Below, one piece after another: positions 53,639-63,547 of a stretch of DNA of 64,000 bases; the first letter of the stretch is position 1; each line of letters starts with the position of its first letter. Below the pieces are notes generated by a model, which saw only the letters and a list, made by a program, of their open reading frames with translations, did not search any database and was not told the origin of the DNA. Source of the stretch: Streptomyces sp. Tu 3180 (lineage in GTDB: Bacteria; Actinomycetota; Actinomycetes; Streptomycetales; Streptomycetaceae); assembly GCF_009852415.1 (NCBI RefSeq), contig NZ_WOXS01000002.1:3184501-3248500 (forward strand), read 5' to 3'. A program made the position numbers and the translations under genes.

Positions 53639-54496
53639 CTACGCGTCCTTGAACTCCTGCCGCTGCCGCCCGAGTCCGTCGATCTCCAGCTCCACCACGT
53701 CCCCGGCGCGCAGGAACGGCTTCGGCTCCGGCTGTCCCAGCGCCACCCCGGCCGGCGTACCGGTGTTGATGACGTCCCCCGGGTACAGCGTCATGAACTG
53801 GCTGACGTAGCGCACGACTTCGCCCACCGGGAAGATCTGCTCGGCGGTGGTGCCGTCCTGCCTGAGCTCGCCGTTGACCCAGAGCCGCAGGGACAGGTCC
53901 TGCGGGTCGGCGATCTCGTCGGCGGTGACCAGCCACGGTCCGAGCGGGTTGAAGGTCTCGCAGTTCTTGCCCTTGTCCCAGGTGCCGCCCCGCTCGATCT
54001 GGAACTCCCGCTCGGAGACGTCGTGCGCGACGGCGTACCCGGCGACGTGCGCGAGCCCCTCCCGCGCCGACTCCAGGTACCGCGCCGTGCGCCCGATGAC
54101 GACGGCCAGTTCGACCTCCCAGTCGGTCTTGACCGACCCGCGCGGCACCAGCACCGTGTCGTCCGGGCCGACGACGGTGTCCGCCGCCTTGAAGAAGACC
54201 ACCGGTTCGGCGGGCGGCTCGGCGCCCGTCTCGCGCGCGTGGTCGTGGTAGTTGAGGCCGATGCAGACGATCTTGCCGATCCGTGCCAGCGGCGGCCCGA
54301 TCCGCAGCCCCGTCCCGTCCAGCGCGAGCAGTTCACCGGTGTCGGCGGCGGCCCGGATCCGGCCGAGTGCCGCCTCGTCGGCGAGCAGCGCCCCGTCGAT
54401 GTCCGCGACGAGACCCGAGAGGTCCCGCAGGACCCCGTCGGCGTCGAGCAGCGCGGGCCGCTCCCGTCCCGCCGTACCGACTCGCAGCAGCTTCAT
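53639..54496 (-). CDS. Fumarylacetoacetate hydrolase family protein
   Basis: 285 residues with the FAH C-terminal fold: KIVCIGLNYHDHARE, PVVFFKAADTVVGPDD, WEVELAVVIGR (metal-binding Glu), AHDVSEREFQ and LYPGDVINTGTPAGV. Members hydrolyse or decarboxylate acylpyruvates and related diketo acids with a divalent metal. The ATG at 54496 starts MKLLRVG and is preceded by GGGAG. It stands alone on the minus strand. Confidence 0.9.
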   Translation of the reverse strand: MKLLRVGTAGRERPALLDADGVLRDLSGLVADIDGALLADEAALGRIRAAADTGELLALDGTGLRIGPPLARIGKIVCIGLNYHDHARETGAEPPAEPVVFFKAADTVVGPDDTVLVPRGSVKTDWEVELAVVIGRTARYLESAREGLAHVAGYAVAHDVSEREFQIERGGTWDKGKNCETFNPLGPWLVTADEIADPQDLSLRLWVNGELRQDGTTAEQIFPVGEVVRYVSQFMTLYPGDVINTGTPAGVALGQPEPKPFLRAGDVVELEIDGLGRQRQEFKDA

Positions 54497-54625
54497 GATC
54501 ACGTCTCCCTCGATCGCGGGCCCGCCGATGCGCACGGCCCGGGTGCGGCGAGCACGCGCAGCCATCGGAGGACTGGTCGATCCTCCAAGGCGAACGTCCG
54601 CCGTGCAATACCCCGTTCACGTGCT

Positions 54626-54660
54626 GGACCGCACCGGCGGGCCCGCGCACGGTGCGGTCC
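54626..54660 (-). terminator. Terminator hairpin after yidC
   Basis: An 11-bp perfect stem (GGACCGCACCG with its complement) and a 13-nt loop begin 8 bp after the yidC stop. No T-tract. Confidence 0.65.
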
Positions 54661-54667
54661 CGGGCCG

Positions 54668-55387
54668 TCACCGGTACAGGACGGCCCGCTCCACCACGCT
54701 CCACGTCGTGCTGGTGACCACGTACAGCGCGGCGGCCAGCGGCACCACGGCCACGGTGATCAGCGTCAGGAAGGGCATGAAGGGCATCGCCCTGGTCATC
54801 GCGGCCGTTCCCGGCACCCGCTCCCCGCCGTCGCCGCCCGCCGTCAGGGGCGGGTGCGCGGCCATCGTCCGCTTCGTCAGCCGGTAGCTGAAGACGGCCA
54901 CGACCGCGACGAGCGCGAACAGCCCGGCGTAGACGAGTCCGGCCTCCCCGAACGGTCCGCCCGCGCGCAGCGCGTCGGCCCACCGCCCGCCCAGCGGCGC
55001 GGCGAACAGCTCGTGCCCGAGCAGTCCGTTGGGGCGGCCGCCGACCGTCCCGCTGGAGAACAGGTGGTACAGCAGGAAGAACGCCGGCAGCTGGAGCAGG
55101 CTCGGCAGGCACCCGGACAGCGGCGACACCTTCTCCCGCGCGTGCAGGTCCAGCACGGCCCTCTGGAGCTTCTCGGGGTTCCCGCCGTGCCTGCGGCGCA
55201 ACTCGGCGATCTTCGGCTGGAGCGCGGCCCGGGCCCGCTGGCCGCGCGCGGCGGCCCGGGACAGGGGGTGGACGAGGAGCCGTACGAGCGCGGTGAACAG
55301 GACGATCGCGGCGGCCGCCGCGGATGCGCCGAACAGCGGCTGGAGCAGGTCGGCCAGGTGCTCGACCAGGCTGGCGAAGACGGACAT
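54668..55387 (-). CDS. YidC/Oxa1-family membrane insertase (accessory copy)
   Basis: 239-residue integral membrane protein of the YidC core type. A hydrophobic segment near residue 28, the conserved cytoplasmic hairpin with QRARAALQPKIAELRRRHG, a conserved basic Arg in the groove (FTALVRLLVHPLSR), and LLQLPAFFLLYHLF are present. About five helices. The downstream partner of a DUF6412 gene, a pairing that I associate with the second YidC of Streptomyces; the housekeeping copy lies near rpmH-rnpA elsewhere. Confidence 0.9.
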   Translation of the reverse strand: MSVFASLVEHLADLLQPLFGASAAAAAIVLFTALVRLLVHPLSRAAARGQRARAALQPKIAELRRRHGGNPEKLQRAVLDLHAREKVSPLSGCLPSLLQLPAFFLLYHLFSSGTVGGRPNGLLGHELFAAPLGGRWADALRAGGPFGEAGLVYAGLFALVAVVAVFSYRLTKRTMAAHPPLTAGGDGGERVPGTAAMTRAMPFMPFLTLITVAVVPLAAALYVVTSTTWSVVERAVLYR

Positions 55388-55483
55388 GGGTGAGCCCTCC
55401 GGGGGTCTCGTCGTGCCGGAAGTAGGTGCGGAACGGCGGCATGACGACCCGCAGCGGGGCGTGGTGAACGTACGGGAGGTGCC

Positions 55484-55798
55484 CTACGCGGCGGTCGCCG
55501 GGAGGGCGTGCCCCGGGGCCCGGGGTCTGGTGCGCCCCCTGGCGTCGGGGTCGCGCTGGGGCAGGAAGGCCGTACGCCGGTCACGGTCGCGCATGGCCGT
55601 GCGCACCCGGGTGGGCGGGACGGCGGGCGCGCAGCGGGCGAGGACGAGCGCGCAGGCGGCGAACGCGGCACCGGCCGCGGCGGTCGCGGCGAGCGCGACG
55701 TCGGCCACGGAGAGCCCGCCGGCGGCGGGCGTCAGCAGCAGGACGACCTGGACGAGGGGCAGGAGCACGGCGACGAGCCGGACCGTCCGTCCGCGCAT
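55484..55798 (-). CDS. DUF6412-type small membrane protein
   Basis: 104 residues with two helices (about 6-25 and 31-53) and an Arg/Pro-rich cytoplasmic tail. GAGGGGGCG precedes the ATG. It lies 96 bp upstream of yidC on the same strand and is probably co-transcribed. Function unknown; the pairing suggests a link to membrane insertion. Confidence 0.72.
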   Translation of the reverse strand: MRGRTVRLVAVLLPLVQVVLLLTPAAGGLSVADVALAATAAAGAAFAACALVLARCAPAVPPTRVRTAMRDRDRRTAFLPQRDPDARGRTRPRAPGHALPATAA

Positions 55799-55844
55799 CG
55801 CTCGCCCCCTCCCCCGCTCGTCTCCTCTGTCCTCCTCCGCCTTC

Positions 55845-56372
55845 TCAGGCCGGATCGATCTCGACGGGCTGCAGCAGCCGCTTCGGCTTGAGCAGGGCCC
55901 GGCTGACCGGATCCGCCGGGTCCGGATCGAGTCCGGGTCCCGGCAACACCTCAACGTCCGGCACGGGCACGATGGTTCCGCAGGCCGGGCACTCGCCGTA
56001 CGGGCCGAGTTCGGTGCCGCAGTCGGCGTGCCGGAAGACGCGCAACCGGACCCGTGTGATGTGCTCGCGCCCCCACAGCCCGAGCGCCCGCAGGGTGGGC
56101 CACAGCGCGGTCCCGCGGTCGGTGAGGACGTACTCGTCCCGCGGCGGCGACTGCTGGTACCGGCGCTTCTCCAGGATCCCCTGCGCGGTCAGCGTCCGCA
56201 GGCGGGCGGCGAGGACCGCGCGCGGGATGCCCAGGTGGACGAGGAAGTCGTTGTAGCGCCGCACGCCGTAGAACGCGTCGCGGATGACGAGCAGCGTCCA
56301 GCGTTCCCCGATGACCTCGAGGGCGCTCGCGATCGAGCACTCCTGCGTCGCGTAGTCCTTGCCCAGTGCCAT
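55845..56372 (-). CDS. HxlR-family transcriptional regulator
   Basis: 175 residues. The winged-helix domain has CSIASALEVIGERWTLLVIRDAF and the HxlR wing DEYVLTDRGTALWPTLRAL (quoted in parts). A C-terminal extension has a four-cysteine pattern (CGTELGPYGECPAC), possibly a small zinc site. Start at MALGKDY; an upstream in-frame ATG to 56468 would read through the operator. It is divergent from an efflux gene and likely its repressor. Confidence 0.88.
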   Translation of the reverse strand: MALGKDYATQECSIASALEVIGERWTLLVIRDAFYGVRRYNDFLVHLGIPRAVLAARLRTLTAQGILEKRRYQQSPPRDEYVLTDRGTALWPTLRALGLWGREHITRVRLRVFRHADCGTELGPYGECPACGTIVPVPDVEVLPGPGLDPDPADPVSRALLKPKRLLQPVEIDPA

Positions 56373-56403
56373 GTCGTCCACTGTAACCACTTTTCGCACC
56401 CTT

Positions 56404-56464
56404 GGTTCAATGACCGAACCCAGGATGCTACGGTGGGCCGCCCAGCCAGGTTCAATGAACGAAC
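56404..56464. promoter_or_regulatory. Two operator copies between the HxlR and MFS genes
   Basis: GGTTCAATGACCGAAC (56404-56419) and GGTTCAATGAACGAAC (56449-56464) differ at one base and each contains a near-palindrome GTTCA-x-TGAAC-like core. Spacing of 45 bp is about four helical turns. They are the probable HxlR binding sites. Confidence 0.65.
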
Positions 56465-56524
56465 TCACTCGTTCCGGAAGCCTTCGCCCCCGGCGAGCCG
56501 ATCCCGCAGAGGACCCCGACCGAC

Positions 56525-57946
56525 ATGACCGGCACCGACTCCTCCCCCGCGACCACGCGGACCGACGCCCCCGCGGCCGTACGGCCGGACACCCCCGCCC
56601 CCCGCCAGGACCCGCCCCCGCGCCCCGGCGCCACCCTCGCCCTGACCAGCGCCGCCACCGCCGTGGCGCTGATGACGTACACCGCGCCGATCGTCACGCT
56701 CCCCGACACCGCGGCCGCCCTGCACACCCCGCTGTCCGCCCAGGCCTGGCTGCTCAACGGCACCCCGCTGGGCCTCGCCGCCCTGCTCCTGGTCGCCGGC
56801 AGCCTCGCCGACGACCACGGCCGCCGCCGGATCTTCGTCTCCGGCACGCTCGCCCTCGGCGTCACCACCGCACTGGGCGCCCTCGCCACCACCACCTGGC
56901 TGTTCACCCTGGCCCGTGTCGCCCAGGGCGCGGCCAGCGCGGCACTGCTGGCCAGCAGCCTCGGCCTGATCGTGCACGCCTTCCCGACACCGGCCGGCCG
57001 GCTGCGGGCGACGGGGGTGTGGGGCGCGTTCGTCACCGGCGGCATCGCGGTGGGCCCGCTGCTCGCCGCGGGGATACCCGACTGGCGCGCGGTGTACGGC
57101 GTCCTGGGCGCCGCCGCACTGATCGCCGCCGTCCTCGGCAGCCGCGCGCTCACCGAGTCGCGCTCCCCGCGCGGAGGCCGGCCGGACTTCGCCGGGGCCG
57201 TCACCTTCGGCCTGGCCCTCGTCTGCCTGGTCGCGGCCCTCACCCTGGGCCGGGACGGCTGGCTGCGCACACCGGTGTGGCTGCTGCTCGCGGCGGCCGT
57301 CGCGCTCCTGGCCGTGTTCGCCGCGGTGGAGCGCCGCACGGGCACCCCCATGATCGACCTGTCCCTGCTCCGCCGCCCCGGCTTCCTCGCCTCCTCCGTC
57401 GGCGGCCTGTTCACGGGTCTGTCGGTGATCGGCCTGTTCAGCTTCCTGCCGGCGGTGCTCCAGCGCAGCCTCGGCATGTCCGCGATGGACACGGCATGGC
57501 TGACCCTGCTGTGGGCGGGCCTCGCCTTCGTCGTCGCCCTCCAGGCCCGCCGCCTGGCCGGCCGCGTCCCCACCCGCGTCCAGCTGGCGATCGCCTTCGT
57601 CCTGCACGCGGCCGGCGTCCTGACGATGCTGGGCGCGGTCGGCGCGGGCTCCGCGGCCCGCTTCGTCCCGGGCATGCTCGTCGCCGGGGTCGGCAGCGGC
57701 CTGCTCAACGCGGCGCTCCCGCTGCTCGCCGTCGAATCGGTCCCGCCGGCCCGGGCCGCGATGGGCTCCGGCGCCCAGCAGACCTTCCGCTACGTCGGCT
57801 CCTGCGCCGGCGTCGCCCTGACCATCGCCGTCGCGACCTCCTCGAGCGGCGGACCGGCCCGGGGCACGGACATCGCGATGGTGGTCTCCGCGGTCCTGGC
57901 ACTGGTGGCGGCGGTGGCGGTCGTGGGCCTGCGGGAACGGGCGTGA
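56525..57946 (+). CDS. MFS efflux transporter, DHA2-type
   Basis: 473-residue multidrug-type transporter with about 14 helices. The conserved loop 2-3 motif is GSLADDHGRRRIFVSG, and motif C in helix 5 appears as GAFVTGGIAVGPLLA. The first 30 residues are a disordered Pro/Thr-rich tail. Expected to export a drug or toxic metabolite by proton exchange. Divergent from and likely controlled by the HxlR regulator. Confidence 0.88.
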   Translation: MTGTDSSPATTRTDAPAAVRPDTPAPRQDPPPRPGATLALTSAATAVALMTYTAPIVTLPDTAAALHTPLSAQAWLLNGTPLGLAALLLVAGSLADDHGRRRIFVSGTLALGVTTALGALATTTWLFTLARVAQGAASAALLASSLGLIVHAFPTPAGRLRATGVWGAFVTGGIAVGPLLAAGIPDWRAVYGVLGAAALIAAVLGSRALTESRSPRGGRPDFAGAVTFGLALVCLVAALTLGRDGWLRTPVWLLLAAAVALLAVFAAVERRTGTPMIDLSLLRRPGFLASSVGGLFTGLSVIGLFSFLPAVLQRSLGMSAMDTAWLTLLWAGLAFVVALQARRLAGRVPTRVQLAIAFVLHAAGVLTMLGAVGAGSAARFVPGMLVAGVGSGLLNAALPLLAVESVPPARAAMGSGAQQTFRYVGSCAGVALTIAVATSSSGGPARGTDIAMVVSAVLALVAAVAVVGLRERA

Positions 57947-58009
57947 GGCGGCCCGCCCGCTCCCGTGCTCCCTCACCTTCTGTCAGCCACCGGCAGTACG
58001 GTGTCCCCC

Positions 58010-59023
58010 ATGCGCCCCGACACGCCTGCCGAAAACGTCGACCACACCACCGAGGCCGCCCGCCTGGAGCGGACCGCCGACCTCTACCCCGAGGACGCCG
58101 AGGCCCTGCTGCTGCGGGCCGCCGCCCACCGCGAACTCTCCGGCGACCGCCCCGCCGCGACCGCCCTCTACGACCGCCTGCTGTCCTCCGGCACCCCGCT
58201 GGACGCCCCCTTCCTGGTCCGCGCCCTGAAGGCCTCGAACCTCTGGGAGTACGGCCACGAGGCGGAGGCCCGCGCGATCATCGACGGCATCCGCACGGCG
58301 TCCCCGCGCGACGCGGCCCCCTGGGTGATCGTCGCGGAGGCCCTGGAGGCCCACGACGAGCTGGAGCAGGCACACGAGACGTTCACGGAGGCGGTCCGCC
58401 TCCTCCTGACCGGTGCCGGGGAACCCCCGCGCGCCACCCACCCGCTCCTCTTCGGCCGCCACCGCGTCCGCAGGATGCTCGGCGCGGCGCACGACGAGTG
58501 GGACGCCCTGGCCGACTCCGTCCACACCCTCCCGATCACCCTGGACGAGCTCCACGACCCCAAGCGGGTGTGGTCCCTGGGCTCGGAGAACCCGGTGGAG
58601 CTCCAGGCGGAGATCACGCGGCTGCGGGCGGAGCTGGGCGCGTACCGGGAGGCCCTGTCCCGCCCCTTCCCGGTGGCGATCCTCCACTGGCCGGCGGACG
58701 AACTGGCGGAACTGACCCAGGCGTACCCGTCCCTGACGCAGGAGTACCCGTCCTACGGGGAGCACCTCGCGGCCGTGGAGGGGGCCCTGCGGGAGCTGGC
58801 GGCGTCGGGCACGCCGAACCTGGGCGTCGTCACGGGCACGGTCCCGTCGTACGAGGCCTTCGCGGCGTCGGAGGGGGCGACGCCCGGCGACGCGACGCTG
58901 CTGCCGCAGTACGCGACGACGCTGGCGGCCCGGGGCCGGGCGGTCGCCTGGCCGCCGGAGCGGGGCGCGCAGTGCTGGTGCGGGTCGGGCCGCCCGTACG
59001 GGGAGTGCCACGGGACCGCGTGA
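58010..59023 (+). CDS. TPR-like protein with a C-terminal SEC-C zinc motif
   Basis: 337-residue soluble protein. The N-terminal half (about 15-160) has TPR-type helices (AEALLLRAAAHRELSGDRPAA, QAHETFTEAVRL). The C-terminal CWCGSGRPYGECHG (CxC-x8-CH) is a SEC-C zinc-binding motif as in SecA. The role is unknown; such motifs mediate binding to SecB, ribosomes or nucleic acids. Start at the ATG, though GTG at 58001 is in frame. Convergent with an alpha/beta hydrolase. Confidence 0.82.
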   Translation: MRPDTPAENVDHTTEAARLERTADLYPEDAEALLLRAAAHRELSGDRPAATALYDRLLSSGTPLDAPFLVRALKASNLWEYGHEAEARAIIDGIRTASPRDAAPWVIVAEALEAHDELEQAHETFTEAVRLLLTGAGEPPRATHPLLFGRHRVRRMLGAAHDEWDALADSVHTLPITLDELHDPKRVWSLGSENPVELQAEITRLRAELGAYREALSRPFPVAILHWPADELAELTQAYPSLTQEYPSYGEHLAAVEGALRELAASGTPNLGVVTGTVPSYEAFAASEGATPGDATLLPQYATTLAARGRAVAWPPERGAQCWCGSGRPYGECHGTA

Positions 59024-59039
59024 CGTGACGCGGGCCCGG

Positions 59040-59075
59040 CCGTGCGCCCCCGCCGGCAGCGGCGGGGGCGCACGG
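59040..59075. terminator. Bidirectional terminator hairpin
   Basis: A 16-bp perfect stem (CCGTGCGCCCCCGCCG with its complement) and a GCAG loop between two convergent genes, 17 bp after one stop and 28 bp from the other. Confidence 0.85.
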
Positions 59076-59103
59076 ACCGGCCTCGAGGAGCCGTTCAGTA
59101 CGG

Positions 59104-60035
<932 letters not shown>

Positions 60036-60231
60036 GACGCTGTCGCTCCCGTTCCGGGCAGCCCCGACGCCCCCCCCCGACGAACCAGCCCCGCCCCGCC
60101 CGGGGCACAGCCGGACCGCCCCGGCCGCACCCCCTCGTTCCACGCGCCGCCGGCGGCCCCCGCCTCCGCCGCCCGGACGACATCACCACTCCGCCGGAGG
60201 TCGCAGACGGGCCCCCCGCTCCCTCCCGGAC

Positions 60232-60810
60232 TCAGCCCCCGATGTCGTCCAGGGCCGAACGCGCCGCGGCGGTGAACTCGCCGATGCGCTCCGAGAGCCG
60301 GGCCACCTCGACGGCGTGGCGTTCCACGAGGCGGACGCCGTCGTCCGGGGCGTCCGCCGGGGAGTCCCGCAGGGCGAGGAGGGTCGTCTGCATCGACTTG
60401 AGCGTCGTGTAGACGCTCCGGGCCGCCTGCTCCACCGGCTCCGGCCCCTCGACCGCGAGGTTCGCCCAGGCCGCCTGCGCCAACGCCAGTTGTTCCTGCG
60501 CCTGCTGCAGTCTGCGGTCGATCTCCTCGACGTCCGGCTCCCCCACGAACGCGCGCCCGGCCGTCTTCAGCGCCTGCTGCGCCTCACTCGCCGGCGCGAG
60601 GAAGGCACCGTACGCATCGCGCCGCACCTGTCTCCGCCAGTGCGCGTGCTCGGCCCTGGCCTGCGCCCGCACCTGCTGCCGGGCCGACCACCCCGTGATC
60701 GCCGATGCGAGCACGGTGCCCGCCACGCCGACCGTCGCGCCGAGGAGCGCCGCCCATCCCTGATCCACGGGAGGGTGTCTACCGCACTTCGCCGGCACGG
60801 TCCACTCCAT
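60232..60810 (-). CDS. Hypothetical membrane-anchored coiled-coil protein
   Basis: 192 residues. A helix near 20-40 (ALLGATVGVAGTVLASAITGW) is followed by a long charged helical region rich in Gln, Ala and Arg (ARQQVRAQARAEHAHWRRQVRR, LQQAQEQLALAQAAW). Function not recognised. The start is uncertain; GTG at 60768 is the alternative. The 196 bp between its stop and the OhrR-type site hold no gene I can support. Confidence 0.6.
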   Translation of the reverse strand: MEWTVPAKCGRHPPVDQGWAALLGATVGVAGTVLASAITGWSARQQVRAQARAEHAHWRRQVRRDAYGAFLAPASEAQQALKTAGRAFVGEPDVEEIDRRLQQAQEQLALAQAAWANLAVEGPEPVEQAARSVYTTLKSMQTTLLALRDSPADAPDDGVRLVERHAVEVARLSERIGEFTAAARSALDDIGG

Positions 60811-61106
60811 CACGCCAGAATCCGGCGGCAGGGCGGCGCCCACCGCCGGCGGACCGCCCCCGGCGCAGCCGCGGACATCCTCAACGGGTCCCCCACCGGC
60901 TCGAGATCGACGTCCCCGCCCCGGGGAACCGCGGGCGCCCTTCCCCCCGCGCCCCACCCGCCCGGCCGGCCGCTCCTCCGCGAGCACCGGAGGAACGGCG
61001 CGCGGGACAGGGCACGCCCTCCCCGCGGAGAGCGCCGTGGAACCGGCCCGCGGGCCGCGTCCGTCCCCATGGACAGCTGACGTCGGCTCCAGGGGGAGGA
61101 GGCCAC

Positions 61107-61565
61107 GTGGACCAGCCGTGGCTCACGATCACACTCATCACGGCCGCGGGCGCGGTGGCCCTGGGCGTCAAGGTCCTGCGCCTCGCCCGGGGCCAGCGCC
61201 GCGCCCTGGGCCGCCTCGGCGTCCGGGGCGTGCGCACCCGGGGGGAGGTGGCGCGCGGCGCCCGCCGCGAGGGGACCACCGTCCACCCCCCTCAGGTCCG
61301 CTACAAGGCCCCGCCCGTCGACCGTCCCGACGCCCCCGCCACCCAGACCTACCGCCGCGCCCCCCTCAACCACGAGTCCCACCTCCTGCACCGGGGCATC
61401 CCGGTCGTCCTGCGCTACGACCCGGGGGACCCGCGCCGGGTGGTGGTCGTCCACACCAAGGACGGCCGCCCGGGCAACGTCTCGTACTCGGCGACGGCCA
61501 ACACGACGTGGGGGATCTTCTTCGTGCTGTTCGGGGTGGCGATGGGGGTGGGGGCGTTCCTGTGA
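61107..61565 (+). CDS. DUF3592-type membrane protein
   Basis: 152 residues with one helix at each end (WLTITLITAAGAVALGVKVL and TTWGIFFVLFGVAMGVGAFL) and between them a domain with a small beta barrel (VRGVRTRGEVARGARREG, GIPVVLRYDPGDPRRVVV). AGGAGG five bases before the GTG. This layout matches DUF3592, of unknown role. Confidence 0.78.
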   Translation: MDQPWLTITLITAAGAVALGVKVLRLARGQRRALGRLGVRGVRTRGEVARGARREGTTVHPPQVRYKAPPVDRPDAPATQTYRRAPLNHESHLLHRGIPVVLRYDPGDPRRVVVVHTKDGRPGNVSYSATANTTWGIFFVLFGVAMGVGAFL

Positions 61566-61940
61566 GGGCTCCGGGCGACACATCCAGGCCCCGGCTCTCC
61601 GCTGCTTCTCGTCCGCACCGAGGAAACAGGGCAACCAGGTGAACAGCTGACAGGCACCGTCCCACTGCTGCCACGCCTGGCCGTCATGCTCTGCAGCATG
61701 AAGCAGCTTGTGCCCAGCCCTCTTGCGAGACGCAGCACACTCGTCCGATATACGCGAGGAGGTTCGCCTTCCCGTCCGCGAGTCACGACATTGCCTATCG
61801 GGACATTTGGGATCAATGCTCCTACCTCACAGCCCAACCACCTCTATGTCCGACCTTTGCAGTACGGTCACACAGACCAACCGACCCGGAGGGCCGTCAC
61901 GCGCTGAGCAGGCCCGGACCTGTGTATACGAGGAAGCGCA
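61566..61940. other. Lower-GC intergenic region at the probable island boundary
   Basis: 375 bp with clearly lower GC than the flanking DNA to the left. It contains TTGCCT (61791) and TTTGGGATC-like promoter stretches and no credible gene; an open frame at 61686-61907 lacks a ribosome-binding site. GAGGAAG lies just before the next start. Confidence 0.45.
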
Positions 61941-63494
61941 ATGGCCTACGAGCCCGGCACCGTCTGGCAGTACGAGGTCCCCACGACCGGCAGCACCCAC
62001 CTGCCCCCGGACGCCGGCTACGGCAAGGCTCTGACCAACCAGGGCTACGGCTTCGAGGTCGCCATCGCCGACCTGATCGACAACTCCATCGACGCCGGCG
62101 CTGACGAGATCGTCGTGCACTTCCTGCGCGACGCCAAGCGCATCCTCACCCTCCTGATCATCGACAACGGCAAGGGCATGGACGATGCAGGCCTGGACGC
62201 CGCCATGACGGTGGGACGGCGCCGGGACTACGGCGAGAGCGCCCTCGGCATGTACGGCACAGGCCTGAAGGCCGCTTCACTGTCCCACGCGTCGTCGCTG
62301 ACCGTGGTCAGCCGTACCAAGCGCAGCCGTGCCGCAGGTCGCCGTCTCACCGCGGAGGGCATCGAGGACGGCTTCCGCTGTGACACCGTCGACTCTCGCT
62401 ACGCACAGGAACTCGTGGACCGGTACGACGGCATCATCGAGTGGCACGGCACGATCGTGCGCTGGGACCAGGTGCGGGCCTTCGAGACGGTGACGACCGG
62501 CCAGAGCGACCACTATTTGTCAAAGGCGATCGCGCGTCTGGAAACGCATCTCGGCCTCTACCTGCACCGGTTCCTTCAGAACGGTCTCAAGCTCGACATC
62601 GCCGTGTGGGACGTGAGCAGCGGCGAGGGCCGGCTCGGCGAGGAAGTGGACCACATCGCTGTCGAGGCGCTGGACCCCTTCGGTTACAAGGTGCCCGGGA
62701 AAGCGGGCTACCCCCGTACGTTCACGGCTCCCGTAGAGGGCCTGGGAGACGTGCAGCTGACCGCACACATCTGGCCCGCCAAGTCGAAGCAGGCCGGCTT
62801 CCGGCAGATCGGATCCCTCGCCGACCGTCAGGGCTTCTACTTCTACCGCAACGACCGCCTCGTCCAGGCCGGTGGCTGGAACGGTCTCCGCAACCCTGAA
62901 GGTCACCTCACTCTTGCTCGCGTGGCCGTCGACCTTCCGTCCCACGAGAACAGTGTCCTGAGCCTCGACGTGAAGAAGGAGAGCGTGACCGTCACACCCG
63001 CCTTCACGCTCGGCGTCGAGAAAGCCGTGGACGCCTCCGGAAACACCTTCCACGGGTTCCTCAACGACGCCGAGGCCGCCTACCGGGAGGGCGCGAAGCG
63101 CACGGAGATCGTCCGCAAGGCCGTGACGCTCCCGGGCAAGGGGATAGACCCGAAGGTCAAGCGGGTCATCAAGGAGGAGCTGCCCGAGAAGCCGGGTGAG
63201 GAGCTCATCGCATTCTCCTGGGTCTCCCTTCCCGGTGACAAGTTCTTCGATCTGGACCGCGAGAACAACACCGTCCTCCTCAACAAGGCCTTCCGCAGCG
63301 ACTTCAACGACGGGAGGCGCGGCGGAAGCAACGACGCCCCCGTCACGAAGACCTTGCTGTACCTGCTGCTCGAGGACTGCTTCGGTCTCGGGCGCTGGGA
63401 GCGTGGCCGCCAGGACCGGGTGGACTACTGGAACACCATCCTCCTGGCAGCGGCAGGCGCGCACCGCGACCGCCGTGCACAGGCAACCGACTGA
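61941..63494 (+). CDS. MORC/GHL-type ATPase (HATPase_c_3)
   Basis: 517-residue ATPase of the Hsp90-like fold. N box DLIDNSIDAGADE (44-56) with metal-binding Asn48, G1 IIDNGKGMDD (73-82) and G2 ALGMYGTGLKAAS (101-113). A transducer-like second domain follows, with FYFYRNDRLVQAGGW at about residue 300, the segment found in MutL/MORC-type proteins. The C-terminal 130 residues are hydrophilic. Codons such as TTG and TCA (near 62518) and lower GC set it apart from the rest. The next gene, 53 bp on, looks like a Z1-domain protein; this pair is known from restriction-like operons. Confidence 0.85.
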   Translation: MAYEPGTVWQYEVPTTGSTHLPPDAGYGKALTNQGYGFEVAIADLIDNSIDAGADEIVVHFLRDAKRILTLLIIDNGKGMDDAGLDAAMTVGRRRDYGESALGMYGTGLKAASLSHASSLTVVSRTKRSRAAGRRLTAEGIEDGFRCDTVDSRYAQELVDRYDGIIEWHGTIVRWDQVRAFETVTTGQSDHYLSKAIARLETHLGLYLHRFLQNGLKLDIAVWDVSSGEGRLGEEVDHIAVEALDPFGYKVPGKAGYPRTFTAPVEGLGDVQLTAHIWPAKSKQAGFRQIGSLADRQGFYFYRNDRLVQAGGWNGLRNPEGHLTLARVAVDLPSHENSVLSLDVKKESVTVTPAFTLGVEKAVDASGNTFHGFLNDAEAAYREGAKRTEIVRKAVTLPGKGIDPKVKRVIKEELPEKPGEELIAFSWVSLPGDKFFDLDRENNTVLLNKAFRSDFNDGRRGGSNDAPVTKTLLYLLLEDCFGLGRWERGRQDRVDYWNTILLAAAGAHRDRRAQATD

Positions 63495-63547
63495 TCCGGT
63501 ACCGCTCCCGCTCCTGGCCCACTCCGGCTCCCGACCGAGGACAAGAG

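Noticed and set aside
61686..61907. 73-codon frame before the MORC-type gene
   Set aside because: No ribosome-binding site and no motif; the composition fits intergenic DNA.
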